Source: Deltaproteobacteria bacterium
GTDB lineage: Bacteria; Desulfobacterota; Syntrophia; Syntrophales; Smithellaceae
Direction: 5' to 3'
Length of the DNA stretch: 64,000 nt
Assembly: GCA_022710585.1 (NCBI GenBank)
Contig: JAKLGV010000008.1
Coordinates: 1-64,000, forward strand
Part shown: in pieces, positions 6,075 to 15,573 of the stretch
Position numbering within the stretch: position 1 is the stretch's first letter
Layout of the letters: each line of letters opens with the position of its first letter
The notes under the pieces: model-generated
What the model saw: only the letters and a program-made list of their open reading frames with translations
What the model was told of the DNA's origin: nothing
Databases searched by the model: none
Translations under genes and position numbers: made by a program

Positions 6075-7448
6075 TTAATCACCAAATCGTTTCCGCAGAG
6101 ATTCATAATAGTAGTTGGAAACGGAAAGCGCCCGCACGGCCTGCTCGACGGTTTCAAAGATCGGGATGCGGTGTTTGGCGCGTATGGCAATGGACTTGGC
6201 CACGGCATTGGGCGTGTAAATGGCCGCCGGTTTTCCGTAATGTTTGCACATCTTCAGCAGCTCCAGCAGCGTATCAATGACGAAGGTTTGCCAGACGCTC
6301 AGAAGCGGCAGAAGAGCGTCCACTTCGTCGGCGGAAAGAAGAATTTCGTAAATATCGAGATAGGTTTGCGGCGGAGCGGGACCGATATCGACGGGATTTT
6401 TGATATTGAAAACCTGCCCCGCTTTTTTGAGTCTTTCCTGCGTTTCCGGATTCAGGCGCACCACCTGCAAATCCGCTTCTACCAGCAGATCTGCGCTGAT
6501 GCTGCCGAAAGCGCCGGAGTTGGTAAAGACGGCAATTCTTCTGCCTTTTAAAAGAGGCATTTCCGTGAATATCTTGGGCAGGGAATGGAGTTCGTCGATG
6601 GATTGGAGGCGGATGATTCCCGCCTGTTTGCAGGCGCTGTTGAAAATTTTATCGTTGCTGGCCATTCCCGCCGTGTGCGACATCGCGGCCAGAGCGCCTT
6701 CTTGCGTCCGTCCCACCTTGTAAATAAGAATCGGCTTGCGCGACTTTCTGGCGGCTTCCATCAGCTTGCGGCCATCAGTCACATTTTCCAGATAGATGCC
6801 GATGACCTGAGTCTCGTCGTTTTGAAAATAATCGATGAGGTCCGCCTCATCGACATCACACTTGTTGCCGATGCTGACCACCTTGTTCACATCGACAAGG
6901 TCGTAATAAAATGACTCAATCACCAGGACGACAACCCCGCCGCTCTGGATAATATAGGAGATGTTGCCCGGCGCCTCAAATATCCGCTTCATTTCAACCA
7001 GGCTGGGATTCACACCGTAAAAGCTGCAGAATTTACTGCGGGTGTCCAGCGTTCCCAGGCAATTCGGCCCCATGATGCGAATGCCATTGGCTCTGGCAAT
7101 ATCATCGATCTCGCGCTGCATAGCCTGGCCTTCGTCGCCGCCTTCGGAAAAGCCGGCGCTTTCAATAATCACCCGTTTGATTCCCTTATTGGCGCAATTA
7201 CTGATGATGCCGGGAACGTTTTTTGCCGACACGATGATGACCGCCAGATCGGGTGTTTCGGGGAGATCAAGCAGTGATTTATATCCCGGATAGCCGCTCA
7301 CGGTTTCACCTTTTGAATTCACTGCGTAAACAGTACCTGGATACTTAAGGTAATTTTTTAGTACATCACAGATGGTGGCCCCGAGGTTGAAAGGGGCATT
7401 GGAAGCGCCGATGACGGCGACAGATTTCGGATTAAAGAATTTTTCCAT
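6075..7448 (-). CDS. ADP-forming acyl-CoA synthetase, alpha-type subunit
   Basis: A 457-residue protein with the succinyl-CoA-synthetase-alpha-like plan: a CoA-binding Rossmann domain (VAVIGASNAPFNLG, residues 10-24), GPNCLGTLD at 127-135, and the phosphohistidine loop AAMSHTAGMAS with H258, the residue phosphorylated during ATP formation from acyl-CoA, ADP and phosphate. It ends after the third (ligase CoA) domain, so the ATP-grasp beta part needed for nucleotide binding is missing and is not encoded beside it. In syntrophic and fermentative anaerobes this enzyme conserves energy by substrate-level phosphorylation. The acyl group (acetate, benzoate-type or branched) is not evident. It is monocistronic, divergent from mutL. 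Confidence 0.85.
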   Translation of the reverse strand: MEKFFNPKSVAVIGASNAPFNLGATICDVLKNYLKYPGTVYAVNSKGETVSGYPGYKSLLDLPETPDLAVIIVSAKNVPGIISNCANKGIKRVIIESAGFSEGGDEGQAMQREIDDIARANGIRIMGPNCLGTLDTRSKFCSFYGVNPSLVEMKRIFEAPGNISYIIQSGGVVVLVIESFYYDLVDVNKVVSIGNKCDVDEADLIDYFQNDETQVIGIYLENVTDGRKLMEAARKSRKPILIYKVGRTQEGALAAMSHTAGMASNDKIFNSACKQAGIIRLQSIDELHSLPKIFTEMPLLKGRRIAVFTNSGAFGSISADLLVEADLQVVRLNPETQERLKKAGQVFNIKNPVDIGPAPPQTYLDIYEILLSADEVDALLPLLSVWQTFVIDTLLELLKMCKHYGKPAAIYTPNAVAKSIAIRAKHRIPIFETVEQAVRALSVSNYYYESLRKRFGD

Positions 7449-7592
7449 GCAAGCTCACTCTGCCTTCTATATTTATACAGCGGGAATCTTTTGACACAAG
7501 ACGGGAATAAATTCAAGCACCCCGCAATCGGAGTTGCAGATTTTAATATATTGTAATAATGATGCGTTTAAATTGATGAGGAGAAAGAAAGC

Positions 7593-9386
7593 TTGTCTAA
7601 ACGCATTGTCGTTTTATCTGAAGATATTGCCAATAAGATTGCTGCCGGGGAAGTAGTGGAGCGGCCGGCTTCGATTGTCAAGGAACTGCTGGAAAATTCC
7701 ATTGACGCCGGCGCGACCGATATCCGAGTGGAACTGGAGAAGGGCGGCTGCCAGTCCATCAAGGTAATTGACAATGGTTCGGGCATCGAACCGGATGATG
7801 TGCCGCTGGTTTTTGAACGCCATGCCACCAGCAAGATTCACCATTTTGAAGACATTCTCAATGTGGTGTCGTTTGGTTTCCGCGGTGAGGCGATGCCCAG
7901 CATTGCTTCCATCGCAAGGGTGGAATTGCTCACCCGGCGGAAAAATGATTTGTCCGGAACGAAAGCCGCGCTGGAAGCCGGAACAGTGAAAGAGATATCG
8001 CCCGCCGGAACGCCGGAAGGCACGCAGATCTCGGTTACGAAAATATTCGCCAATGTTCCCGCTCGCAGGAAATTTCTGAAAACGGAGGCCACCGAGCACG
8101 GTGTCTGCCTGGATGTGATTACCCGCCTTGCGCTGGCGCATCCGGAAATCCGCTTCCGGGTTTCGGCCAACGGCAAAGAGGTCTTCACCGCGCCGGAAGT
8201 CAGGGACATCTCAAAACGGATTTCAATGGTGATGGGCGATGAGTTTTCCGCGCACTGCATTGCCGTGGACGCGCAAAGAGACAATATGAGCCTGACAGGA
8301 TTTATTTCGCGTCCGGAATACACCAAATCCAATTCCAAAAGTGTTTATCTGTTTGTCAACAAACGGTTCATCCGCGACAACAGCGTGACCCACGCGGTGT
8401 TGTCGGCTTATCGCCAGATTATTGAACCGAGACGCTACCCCGCCGCCGTACTGTTTCTGGATATGCCTCCGGAGGATGTGGATGTCAATGTTCATCCGGC
8501 CAAGATGGAAGTCCGGTTTAAAAACGCGCACGATGTTTATGATCTCGTCTCCAAAACAATATCGCGGAATCTGGCTGAAGCCGAAACATCCAAAGGCAAT
8601 TTCATTTACCGTCTGGCGGCCAGAGAAAAAAACAATTTTTCTTTTTCCGAGCCACCACTGCGGGAGAAATCGCCATCCGTGCCATTTGGCATGTTTTCCC
8701 GGCAGAATCTGCAGCGGGCGATTAATGACGATTTGCTGAAGCGTCCGCCTGCCGACAAAAACTTTATTCCCGCGGAAAGCAATCAGGTTGAGGCAAAGGA
8801 AACCATTTCTTTCACCGGCATGCGATATATCGGGCAGTTTGCCGGCACCTATCTGATTTTTGAGGGTGAGGGCGGCCTTGTTCTTCTTGATCAGCACGCG
8901 GCGCATGAGCGGATTATTCTGGAAAAGCTGAAAAAAGCACAGAGCAGAAAAGTTGTCAGTCAGGGGTTGCTGATGCCGGAAATCGTCAACCTGACGCCGG
9001 GACAAATAACTTTATTTTCTGATTATCTGGAATTTATGCAAACGATCGGTCTGGAAGTGGAAATCTTCGGCCGCGACGCTGTGGCCGTGAAAGCGGTGCC
9101 TGCCACTTTGTCTCAAGTTAAAATCAGCGAGATGATTTCCGATCTTGCCGACCAGCTCGGCGATCAGAATCAAACGCCGTCCTTGCAGGAAAAGCGGGAA
9201 AAGATTCTGGCGTCGCTGGCCTGCAAAGCGGCAATCAAAGCCAATCGTGCTCTTTCCCATGAAGAAGTCTTCGCGCTTTGCCGGGAGCTGGAGGCCACGC
9301 CCTTCAATCTGACCTGTCCGCATGGACGTCCCATCACCATCCATTTTCCCCTGAGCGAAATTGAAAGAATGTTCAAAAGGAAGTGA
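7593..9386 (+). CDS. mutL: DNA mismatch repair protein MutL
   Basis: A 597-residue MutL. The N-terminal GHKL ATPase shows ELLENSIDAGA (catalytic Glu about residue 36), DNGSGI and GFRGEA. The C-terminal dimer domain carries DQHAAHERIILE from residue 433, ACKAAIKAN and CPHGRPI from residue 575, together the intact metal-dependent endonuclease site. So this MutL should nick DNA itself, unlike the E. coli protein. The start is a TTG at 7593 behind GAGGAG, which keeps the conserved opening SKRIVVLSEDIANKIAAGEV. miaA follows 9 bases later, the classic mutL-miaA pair. Confidence 0.97.
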   Translation: MSKRIVVLSEDIANKIAAGEVVERPASIVKELLENSIDAGATDIRVELEKGGCQSIKVIDNGSGIEPDDVPLVFERHATSKIHHFEDILNVVSFGFRGEAMPSIASIARVELLTRRKNDLSGTKAALEAGTVKEISPAGTPEGTQISVTKIFANVPARRKFLKTEATEHGVCLDVITRLALAHPEIRFRVSANGKEVFTAPEVRDISKRISMVMGDEFSAHCIAVDAQRDNMSLTGFISRPEYTKSNSKSVYLFVNKRFIRDNSVTHAVLSAYRQIIEPRRYPAAVLFLDMPPEDVDVNVHPAKMEVRFKNAHDVYDLVSKTISRNLAEAETSKGNFIYRLAAREKNNFSFSEPPLREKSPSVPFGMFSRQNLQRAINDDLLKRPPADKNFIPAESNQVEAKETISFTGMRYIGQFAGTYLIFEGEGGLVLLDQHAAHERIILEKLKKAQSRKVVSQGLLMPEIVNLTPGQITLFSDYLEFMQTIGLEVEIFGRDAVAVKAVPATLSQVKISEMISDLADQLGDQNQTPSLQEKREKILASLACKAAIKANRALSHEEVFALCRELEATPFNLTCPHGRPITIHFPLSEIERMFKRK

Positions 9387-9395
9387 ACATCAGCC

Positions 9396-10325
9396 ATGGA
9401 AAAGCTGCCGCTGGTCATCATCAATTCGCCGACCGCCACGGGTAAAACGGGCCTGGCTGTAAGGCTGGCGCTGGAATTCGGCGGCGAAATTATCAGCGCC
9501 GATTCCATGCAGGTTTACCGCTATCTGGATATCGGCACGGCCAAGCCGACGATGGAAGAGCGCGGGGGCATTCGGCATCACATGATTGATGTGGTCAATC
9601 CCGATGAGGAATTTAACGCCGCCCTGTTCGCGGAAAAAGCGCGGACGCTGATCAATGAGCTGGCCGGGCAGGGGAAGCCGGTTTTTGTCGTCGGCGGCAC
9701 GGGGCTGTATATCCGTGCGCTGCTCAAAGGAATTATCGATACGCCGGATGTGGATGAAAAGATCCGCGATCATTACCGCGGCCTGCGGGACACGCGCGGG
9801 AAGCCATATCTATATGACCTGCTCCTGCAAAGGGATGCAGCGGCCGCCGCGCAAATCAATCCCAACGATGCGGTACGGGTCATCCGGGCTCTGGAAGTTC
9901 TGGACCAGACGGGGGAATCCATTACGGTCAAGCAGAAAAAGCATGCTTTTCAGGACAGCCCTTACCGAACATGCAAAATCGGCATTCAGATGGAGCGCAA
10001 AGAATTGAAGCGAAGAATCGAACAACGAACGGATAAAATGATTGCCGACGGTTTGCTGGACGAAGTGAAGAAGGTTCTGGCAATGGGATACAGCGAAAAC
10101 CTGAAATCGCTGCAATCGCTCGACTACAAACAGGTCATCGGATTTATCAATAAAAAATATGATTGGCAGGGCTGCGTTGATTTAATCAAGCGCGACACCT
10201 GGCAGTACGCCCGTAGGCAGATGACCTGGTTTAACGCCGATAAGGAAATCAAATGGTTTGCTCCTGAAGCGACGGAGGCAATCCAAAACAAGGTGAGTGA
10301 ATTCTGGAAAACAGTATGTGTATAA
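9396..10325 (+). CDS. miaA: tRNA dimethylallyltransferase
   Basis: A 309-residue MiaA, which transfers dimethylallyl to N6 of A37 in tRNAs reading UNN codons. The P-loop SPTATGKTGLA at residues 9-19, the substrate motif SADSMQVYRYLDIGTAKP at about 35-52 and QVIGF near 245 are all present at normal spacing and length. It lies 9 bases after mutL and its last 10 bases overlap the next gene, indicating one transcript. Confidence 0.96.
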   Translation: MEKLPLVIINSPTATGKTGLAVRLALEFGGEIISADSMQVYRYLDIGTAKPTMEERGGIRHHMIDVVNPDEEFNAALFAEKARTLINELAGQGKPVFVVGGTGLYIRALLKGIIDTPDVDEKIRDHYRGLRDTRGKPYLYDLLLQRDAAAAAQINPNDAVRVIRALEVLDQTGESITVKQKKHAFQDSPYRTCKIGIQMERKELKRRIEQRTDKMIADGLLDEVKKVLAMGYSENLKSLQSLDYKQVIGFINKKYDWQGCVDLIKRDTWQYARRQMTWFNADKEIKWFAPEATEAIQNKVSEFWKTVCV

Positions 10326-11494
10326 CTCAGACGAGCATTATTCTGCTCATTGGCATTATGATTGGCGCCTTTATCCTCTGGAAGACATACAGGGGGCAGA
10401 AAGAAAATTTCCAGAAGCTTTCCGCGAAACTCAGTGCCACCCATAATGTCAGAACAGTCAATAATAATTCTCTGGAGGGAGACTATCAGGGGCGCCGCTA
10501 CGAATGCCGCTACTTTCCCGGCTCCAAAAACAGCCCCCCGTCGTTTACGATTTCCGTTTTCTGTACATCCTCGTTCAGGCTCAGCGTGACCAGAGAAGGG
10601 GGCGTGGAGAGGTTTTCCAAAAACATCGGCCTCACATCGGAAATTCAGACCGGCGATCCGGCGTTTGATTCAACCTATTTCATCAATCATGACGGCTACT
10701 CTTCCGCGCCGCAAAATTATATCTATAACGCCGAAGTTCGGGAGGCGATCAAGTCTGTCTTTACCATCAGAATGCCCGTAAAAGAGGTTTCCTTTTATGA
10801 CGACAGGATCAGCGCCGTTATTTCGCCATTGTCATCGGATGAAACGGCTCAGGTGCCTGTGGAAATGTTTCTGGAAAAGCTTGCCTTTCTGGCCGCCGGA
10901 TTGCCGCCGTCAACTATTCAGCCGGCGCGGACCATGCTAGCGCAGGTTCCCGCCCGGTCGATCGGGGCAATCGTTATAGTGATTTTATTGAATATGGCCG
11001 CCGTGGGCCTGCTGATAGCCGGATTAAATCTTTATAAGCCTTTGCGGATGGGCTTTACGATGCAATCATTAAATTACTCCATCCCCGCGGTGATGCTTTT
11101 TCTCTACGTCGCGTTTCAGATGGTCAAAGGCCGTTCATCGTCCCACAAAATCTTTATTCCTCTGGCCATTTTCTCACTGATCGGTTTTCTGCTGGGAGGA
11201 GTTTCCTCGACGATGTTCTTCAACGGCTATCTTGACCGCGGTACGGTCAGCGAGCATGAGGCAAGGATAACGAACCGGTATTGTACAAAGAATAAAAGCA
11301 GCTACAACTATTACGTGGTCCTTGATTCATGGAAAACGCCCGGCGAAACCGAGAAGGTTTCCATCGGCAAGGTGGTGTATTACAGCGTGGAAACCGGCAA
11401 AACCTTGCATATCAAGACGAAACCGGGCTATTTTGGTCAGGAATGGCTGGTGGAAATCTCGCCGGGGAAAAAGATGATGGAGCAGCCTCAATAA
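10316..11494 (+). CDS. Multi-pass membrane protein of unknown function
   Basis: A 392-residue protein that overlaps the end of miaA by 10 bases. There is an N-terminal membrane anchor (residues 8-21), a soluble middle of about 190 residues, then three hydrophobic segments (about 219-240, 255-270 and 283-303) and a C-terminal soluble tail with a small beta domain (YYVVLDSWKTPGETEKVSIGK). The tail looks like the extracytoplasmic beta domain of DUF3592-type proteins, but the match is by feel only. I do not recognise a function. The position after mutL-miaA suggests shared transcription rather than a shared role. Confidence 0.7.
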   Translation: MCITQTSIILLIGIMIGAFILWKTYRGQKENFQKLSAKLSATHNVRTVNNNSLEGDYQGRRYECRYFPGSKNSPPSFTISVFCTSSFRLSVTREGGVERFSKNIGLTSEIQTGDPAFDSTYFINHDGYSSAPQNYIYNAEVREAIKSVFTIRMPVKEVSFYDDRISAVISPLSSDETAQVPVEMFLEKLAFLAAGLPPSTIQPARTMLAQVPARSIGAIVIVILLNMAAVGLLIAGLNLYKPLRMGFTMQSLNYSIPAVMLFLYVAFQMVKGRSSSHKIFIPLAIFSLIGFLLGGVSSTMFFNGYLDRGTVSEHEARITNRYCTKNKSSYNYYVVLDSWKTPGETEKVSIGKVVYYSVETGKTLHIKTKPGYFGQEWLVEISPGKKMMEQPQ

Positions 11495-11538
11495 TTAAAA
11501 TCATTGGAACGCGCCTGTCCTGCAGCCTGCAATATTGC

Positions 11539-11579
11539 TTGACTTAAACCGGTTCTAAAGATAATGATATCACCGGTTT
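11539..11579 (+). promoter_or_regulatory. Promoter with flanking inverted repeat before the TPR lipoprotein
   Basis: TTGACT (11539-11544) and TAATGA (11562-11567) are 17 bases apart. The -10 box lies inside an inverted repeat, AAACCGGT (11546-11553) and ACCGGTTT (11572-11579), whose arms sit either side of it. The repeat could be an operator or a leader hairpin just before the start codon at 11592. Confidence 0.4.
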
Positions 11580-11591
11580 TAGGAAGAAATC

Positions 11592-12806
11592 ATGATGAAA
11601 CCTGACAGAATCAAAAGACTCATTTTCCCGATTGTTATCTACGCCCTGGTTGTGTCTCTGGCTTCCTGCGGCACTGCCACACGGGAGGCGGTCAGCCAGT
11701 TGGACACGCCCGGTCATCATACCTATGCCGGTCTGAAGCTTCTGGGGCTCGGAAAATATACCGACGCTCAGCGCGAGTTCAAGATGGCCATCCAGCTCAA
11801 CAGCAATTATTCCAAAGCTCATGCCGGCCTGGCGATGGTCAATATTTATACGGGTAAATTTGAAGACGCGGCGGATAATCTGAAGTCAGGTCTGAAATAT
11901 GCAGAGACGGATGATGAAAAGCTTTTTATCAATCTGGCAAAAATTCGCTACTACACGATGAGTAAATCCGATCAGAACTGGCTGGAGCTGGCTAAAAATC
12001 ATTTTCGCGTGGCCGTGCTGATCGATCCCAAATTCGCGCCGGCGTATTATTACATGGGGCTGGCTTACAAAGAGGCGCTGGAATTCAATTTTGCCAATCA
12101 AATGTTTACCAAAGTGACTGAATTGAATTCGGATCATGTGACGGAAGCCGAAGCGCAGCTGAAGTTTATCGATATGTATATTCTGGCCAAACCGACTACG
12201 CAGGCCGGCAAACAAATCGCCAACGCCGAGAAAATGACCAGGGCGGACGCTGCGGCTCTTTTCATCGTAGAATTGAAAATCAGAGAATTGATGGTCAGAC
12301 CGGGGGTCAAGCCTGAAGAAAAAAAGGCAGAATCAGCGGATAAAGTTCCGGTTCAGCTAAAAGAGGCAGAGTCGGCTGTGACCGGTGGAATCCTCCGCGC
12401 GCCGGTGCCTCCGCTGGCCAATGATATTTTCGATCATCCGAACAAGTCTTATATCGATGAAATTCTGAAAACAGGCGTGCGCGGTCTTGAGAATGACCCG
12501 AATGGAAATTTCAAACCTAATGAAATCATATCCCGCGGTGAATACGCCCTGATGCTGGAAGATATTTTAATCAAAATAACCGGCGAAAAAAATCTGGCCA
12601 CCAAACATTTAAAAACAAAATCGGCATTTCCGGATGTGCCGGCGGATATGCCGTATTACAATGCGATTATGACGGTGACTTCGCTCGACATCATGAATGT
12701 GAAAAACATAAAAACAGGGGAGTTCGCTCCCTTGAAGCCGCTATCCGGACTGGACGCGCTGATCATCATCCGCAAGCTCAAGGAGAAGTTTGTATTTAAT
12801 AAATAA
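11592..12806 (+). CDS. TPR lipoprotein with C-terminal SLH-like repeat region
   Basis: A 404-residue exported protein. A basic start, a hydrophobic segment and the lipobox SLASC (Cys near residue 27) indicate lipidation and membrane anchoring. Residues 45-200 hold TPR units (KYTDAQREFKMAIQLNSNYSKAHAGLAMV, FAPAYYYMGLAYKEALEFNFANQMFTKV). The C-terminal third (FDHPNKSYIDEILKTGV, GNFKPNEIISRGEYALML, AFPDVPADMPYYNAIMTVTSL) has the look of S-layer-homology repeats, which bind cell-wall polymers. It probably acts as a periplasmic scaffold between envelope layers. It is transcribed from its own promoter and followed by a short terminator. The exact partner is unknown. Confidence 0.75.
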   Translation: MMKPDRIKRLIFPIVIYALVVSLASCGTATREAVSQLDTPGHHTYAGLKLLGLGKYTDAQREFKMAIQLNSNYSKAHAGLAMVNIYTGKFEDAADNLKSGLKYAETDDEKLFINLAKIRYYTMSKSDQNWLELAKNHFRVAVLIDPKFAPAYYYMGLAYKEALEFNFANQMFTKVTELNSDHVTEAEAQLKFIDMYILAKPTTQAGKQIANAEKMTRADAAALFIVELKIRELMVRPGVKPEEKKAESADKVPVQLKEAESAVTGGILRAPVPPLANDIFDHPNKSYIDEILKTGVRGLENDPNGNFKPNEIISRGEYALMLEDILIKITGEKNLATKHLKTKSAFPDVPADMPYYNAIMTVTSLDIMNVKNIKTGEFAPLKPLSGLDALIIIRKLKEKFVFNK

Positions 12807-12836
12807 ATTATTGAAATATAAAATGAAATGCGATAG

Positions 12837-12855
12837 GGGCGTCAAGCCCTTTTTT
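12837..12855 (+). terminator. Short GC hairpin terminator
   Basis: GGGC (12837-12840), loop GTCAA and GCCC (12846-12849) are followed by six T. The stem is short but the run of T is clean. It lies 30 bases after the lipoprotein stop and before valS. Confidence 0.5.
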
Positions 12856-12900
12856 AGTGAGACCAAAGTTTGAGAAGCATTGAAGGAGTGTAAAATTCAA

Positions 12901-15552
12901 ATGGCAAAACGAGAGTTAGGCAAGGCTTTTGAACCGGCCGATGCCGAAAAAAGATTATACGAATACTGGATCAAAAATAATTATTTTCACGCGCAGGATA
13001 AAAGCAACGCACCGGCTTTCTCGATCGTGATTCCGCCGCCGAATGTCACGGGCATGCTGCATATGGGGCACGCGCTGAACAACACGCTGCAGGACATCAT
13101 TATCCGCTTCAAAAGAATGCAGGGATGCAACGCCCTGTGGATGCCCGGCACGGATCACGCGGGCATTGCCACGCAGAATGTTGTCGAGCAGCAATTGCTC
13201 AAGGAAGGCACGTCCCGCCACGAACTGGGGCGTGAGAAGTTCATCGCCCGCGTCTGGGAATGGCGCAGACAATACGGAGGCGTCATTATCAATCAGCTCA
13301 AGCGACTGGGCTGTTCGTGCGACTGGGAACGGGAACGCTTCACGATGGATGAAGGCTTGTCTCACGCCGTGCGTGAAGTTTTCGTCCGTCTCTACAACGA
13401 AGGCATGATTTATCAGGGCGACTACATTGTCAACTGGTGTCCGCGCTGCCACACGGCCATCTCCGATCTGGAAGTGGAATTCAAGCAGGATCAGAGCTTC
13501 CTCTGGAATATCCGCTATCCGTTTGCCGACAGCCAGGGGGAAATCGTTGTGGCCACTACCCGTCCGGAAACCATGCTGGGCGATACGGCCGTGGCGGTTC
13601 ATCCCGACGACAAGCGATACACGAATCTCATCGGCAAAGAGGTGATTCTGCCGCTGATGAACAAAAAGATACCGGTGATTGCCGATGATTATGTGACGAT
13701 GGATTTCGGTTCCGGCGCGGTCAAAATTACGCCCGCGTCCGATCCCAATGACTTTGCCATGGCGCAGAGACACAACCTGGAAATCATCACGGTCATTGAC
13801 GGCAAGGGATTTATCAACGAAAACGGCGGCGTTTACAAAGGCCTGGACCGCTATGAAGCCCGCCAGAAAATTATTGCCGATCTGGAGCAGGGCGGCTATC
13901 TGGTTGGAACCGAACCCTACGCGCACAACGTCGGGCAGTGTTACCGCTGCAAAACAGACATTGAGCCGATGGTGTCCAAGCAATGGTTTGTCAAAATCAA
14001 GCCCCTTGCCAAACAGGCGATCGCGGCCGTGGTCAAAGAAAAAACAAAGATTATTCCCAAAACCTGGGAAGCCACTTACTTTGACTGGATGAACAACATC
14101 CGCGACTGGTGTATTTCCCGTCAACTCTGGTGGGGGCACCGCATTCCCGTCTGGTATTGCGACCAATGCAAGAAGGTCATTGTCGCCACGGTGGATCCGG
14201 ACAAATGCCCCGATTGCGGCGGCGCTTCCCTGAAGCAGGATGAAGATGTGCTGGATACCTGGTTCAGTTCCGCGCTCTGGCCTTTCTCCACGATGGGCTG
14301 GCCGGAGAACACGGAGGCACTGAAGACCTTTTACCCGACGTCGTTGCTCATCACCGGCTTCGATATTCTCTTTTTCTGGGTCGCCCGCATGATGATGATG
14401 GGCCTTTACGTGATGAAAGACGTTCCTTTCCGGCATGTGTATCTGCACGCGCTGGTCCGCGATGAAAAGGGCGAGAAGATGAGCAAGTCCAAAGGCAACA
14501 TCATCGATCCGCTGTTGATGATTGATCAGTACGGCACGGACGCGTTTCGCTTCACGCTGGCCGCTTACACGGCTCAGGGACGCGATGTGCGCCTGTCGCC
14601 CGAGCGCATCGAGGGATACAAATTTTTTGTAAATAAAATCTGGAACGCCTCCAAACTGACGTTTACCAATCTGGAAGACTTTGACGAATCGGCGGCGATA
14701 GAGGTTGAAGACTCTCTGCCGGATCAATGGATTAAAACGAAACTCAATGAAGCGATAGAAGAAGTGACTGTAAGCCTTGACGACTACCGCTTCAATGATG
14801 CCGCCGCTGCCGTTTACCGGTTTATCTGGCATGAACTCTGCGACTGGTATCTGGAGTTGAGCAAGCCGGTCTTCTACGGCAAGGGAACGCCTCAGCAGAG
14901 ACTTGCGGCTCAGAAGACGCTGTATGAAGTCTATCAGAAAATGCTCCATTTGCTGCATCCGTTTATGCCTTTCCTGACAGAAGAACTCTGGCATGTGCTC
15001 AATGGCAGTGACAAGGATTCCATCATGGTCAGCCATTTTCCGGTTGTGAATGAAGCTTGGAAAAATGACGCGGCGGAAAGAGAGATGGAGGCGATCATGG
15101 AAATCATTACGTCCATTCGCAACATCCGCGGTGAAATGCGCATCGCCCCGTCGCAAAAGCTGAATGTTTTGATTTCCGCGGCCGATGAACAGAATCGGAA
15201 CATGATTGAAAATAACAGCAGCTATGTTGTCAATCTCTCCAATCTCGAAGCCCTGAAAGTGGAAATCAATATGGTCGAACCACGGGGCGTGGCCACGGCC
15301 GTCGCCGGTTCGACAAAGATCTATGTTCCGCTGGCCGGCGTGGTCGATATTTCCGCGGAAATGGCGAGACTGGAAAAAGAGCTGGGCAAGATCAATAAAG
15401 ATTTGGAGCAATGCTCGAAGAAACTGGCCAACCGCGATTTCCGGGCCAAAGCCGCGCCGGACGTGATTCAGAAGGAAGAAGATAAGCTCAAAGACCTTCA
15501 AAAGAAATTCACCACGCTGGAAGGAGCGCTGAAAAAACTGAAAAGCGTGTAG
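12901..15552 (+). CDS. valS: Valyl-tRNA synthetase
   Basis: An 883-residue class I synthetase that charges tRNA-Val. The HIGH motif is HMGH at residues 54-57 (VTGMLHMGHALNN) and the KMSKS loop is KMSKSKGN from residue 526. The editing domain has TTRPETMLGDTAVAVHPDD, and the C-terminal coiled-coil arm (EMARLEKELGKINKDLEQ) is complete. The ATG at 12901 is chosen because MAKRELGKAFEPADAEKRLYEYW is the usual N-terminus; an in-frame TTG at 12880 would add seven residues without a ribosome site. AAGGAG lies 12 bases before 12901, slightly far. nadC follows after 21 bases. A tRNA-Val gene is at 58798. Confidence 0.97.
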   Translation: MAKRELGKAFEPADAEKRLYEYWIKNNYFHAQDKSNAPAFSIVIPPPNVTGMLHMGHALNNTLQDIIIRFKRMQGCNALWMPGTDHAGIATQNVVEQQLLKEGTSRHELGREKFIARVWEWRRQYGGVIINQLKRLGCSCDWERERFTMDEGLSHAVREVFVRLYNEGMIYQGDYIVNWCPRCHTAISDLEVEFKQDQSFLWNIRYPFADSQGEIVVATTRPETMLGDTAVAVHPDDKRYTNLIGKEVILPLMNKKIPVIADDYVTMDFGSGAVKITPASDPNDFAMAQRHNLEIITVIDGKGFINENGGVYKGLDRYEARQKIIADLEQGGYLVGTEPYAHNVGQCYRCKTDIEPMVSKQWFVKIKPLAKQAIAAVVKEKTKIIPKTWEATYFDWMNNIRDWCISRQLWWGHRIPVWYCDQCKKVIVATVDPDKCPDCGGASLKQDEDVLDTWFSSALWPFSTMGWPENTEALKTFYPTSLLITGFDILFFWVARMMMMGLYVMKDVPFRHVYLHALVRDEKGEKMSKSKGNIIDPLLMIDQYGTDAFRFTLAAYTAQGRDVRLSPERIEGYKFFVNKIWNASKLTFTNLEDFDESAAIEVEDSLPDQWIKTKLNEAIEEVTVSLDDYRFNDAAAAVYRFIWHELCDWYLELSKPVFYGKGTPQQRLAAQKTLYEVYQKMLHLLHPFMPFLTEELWHVLNGSDKDSIMVSHFPVVNEAWKNDAAEREMEAIMEIITSIRNIRGEMRIAPSQKLNVLISAADEQNRNMIENNSSYVVNLSNLEALKVEINMVEPRGVATAVAGSTKIYVPLAGVVDISAEMARLEKELGKINKDLEQCSKKLANRDFRAKAAPDVIQKEEDKLKDLQKKFTTLEGALKKLKSV

Positions 15553-15573
15553 GCTGAATAGTTAAGGGGATTC

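Noticed and set aside
12955..15501. 848-codon open frame on the minus strand opposite valS
   Set aside because: It is the antisense of a complete, fully conserved valyl-tRNA synthetase. It has no recognisable motif and arises from codon bias in GC-rich positions.
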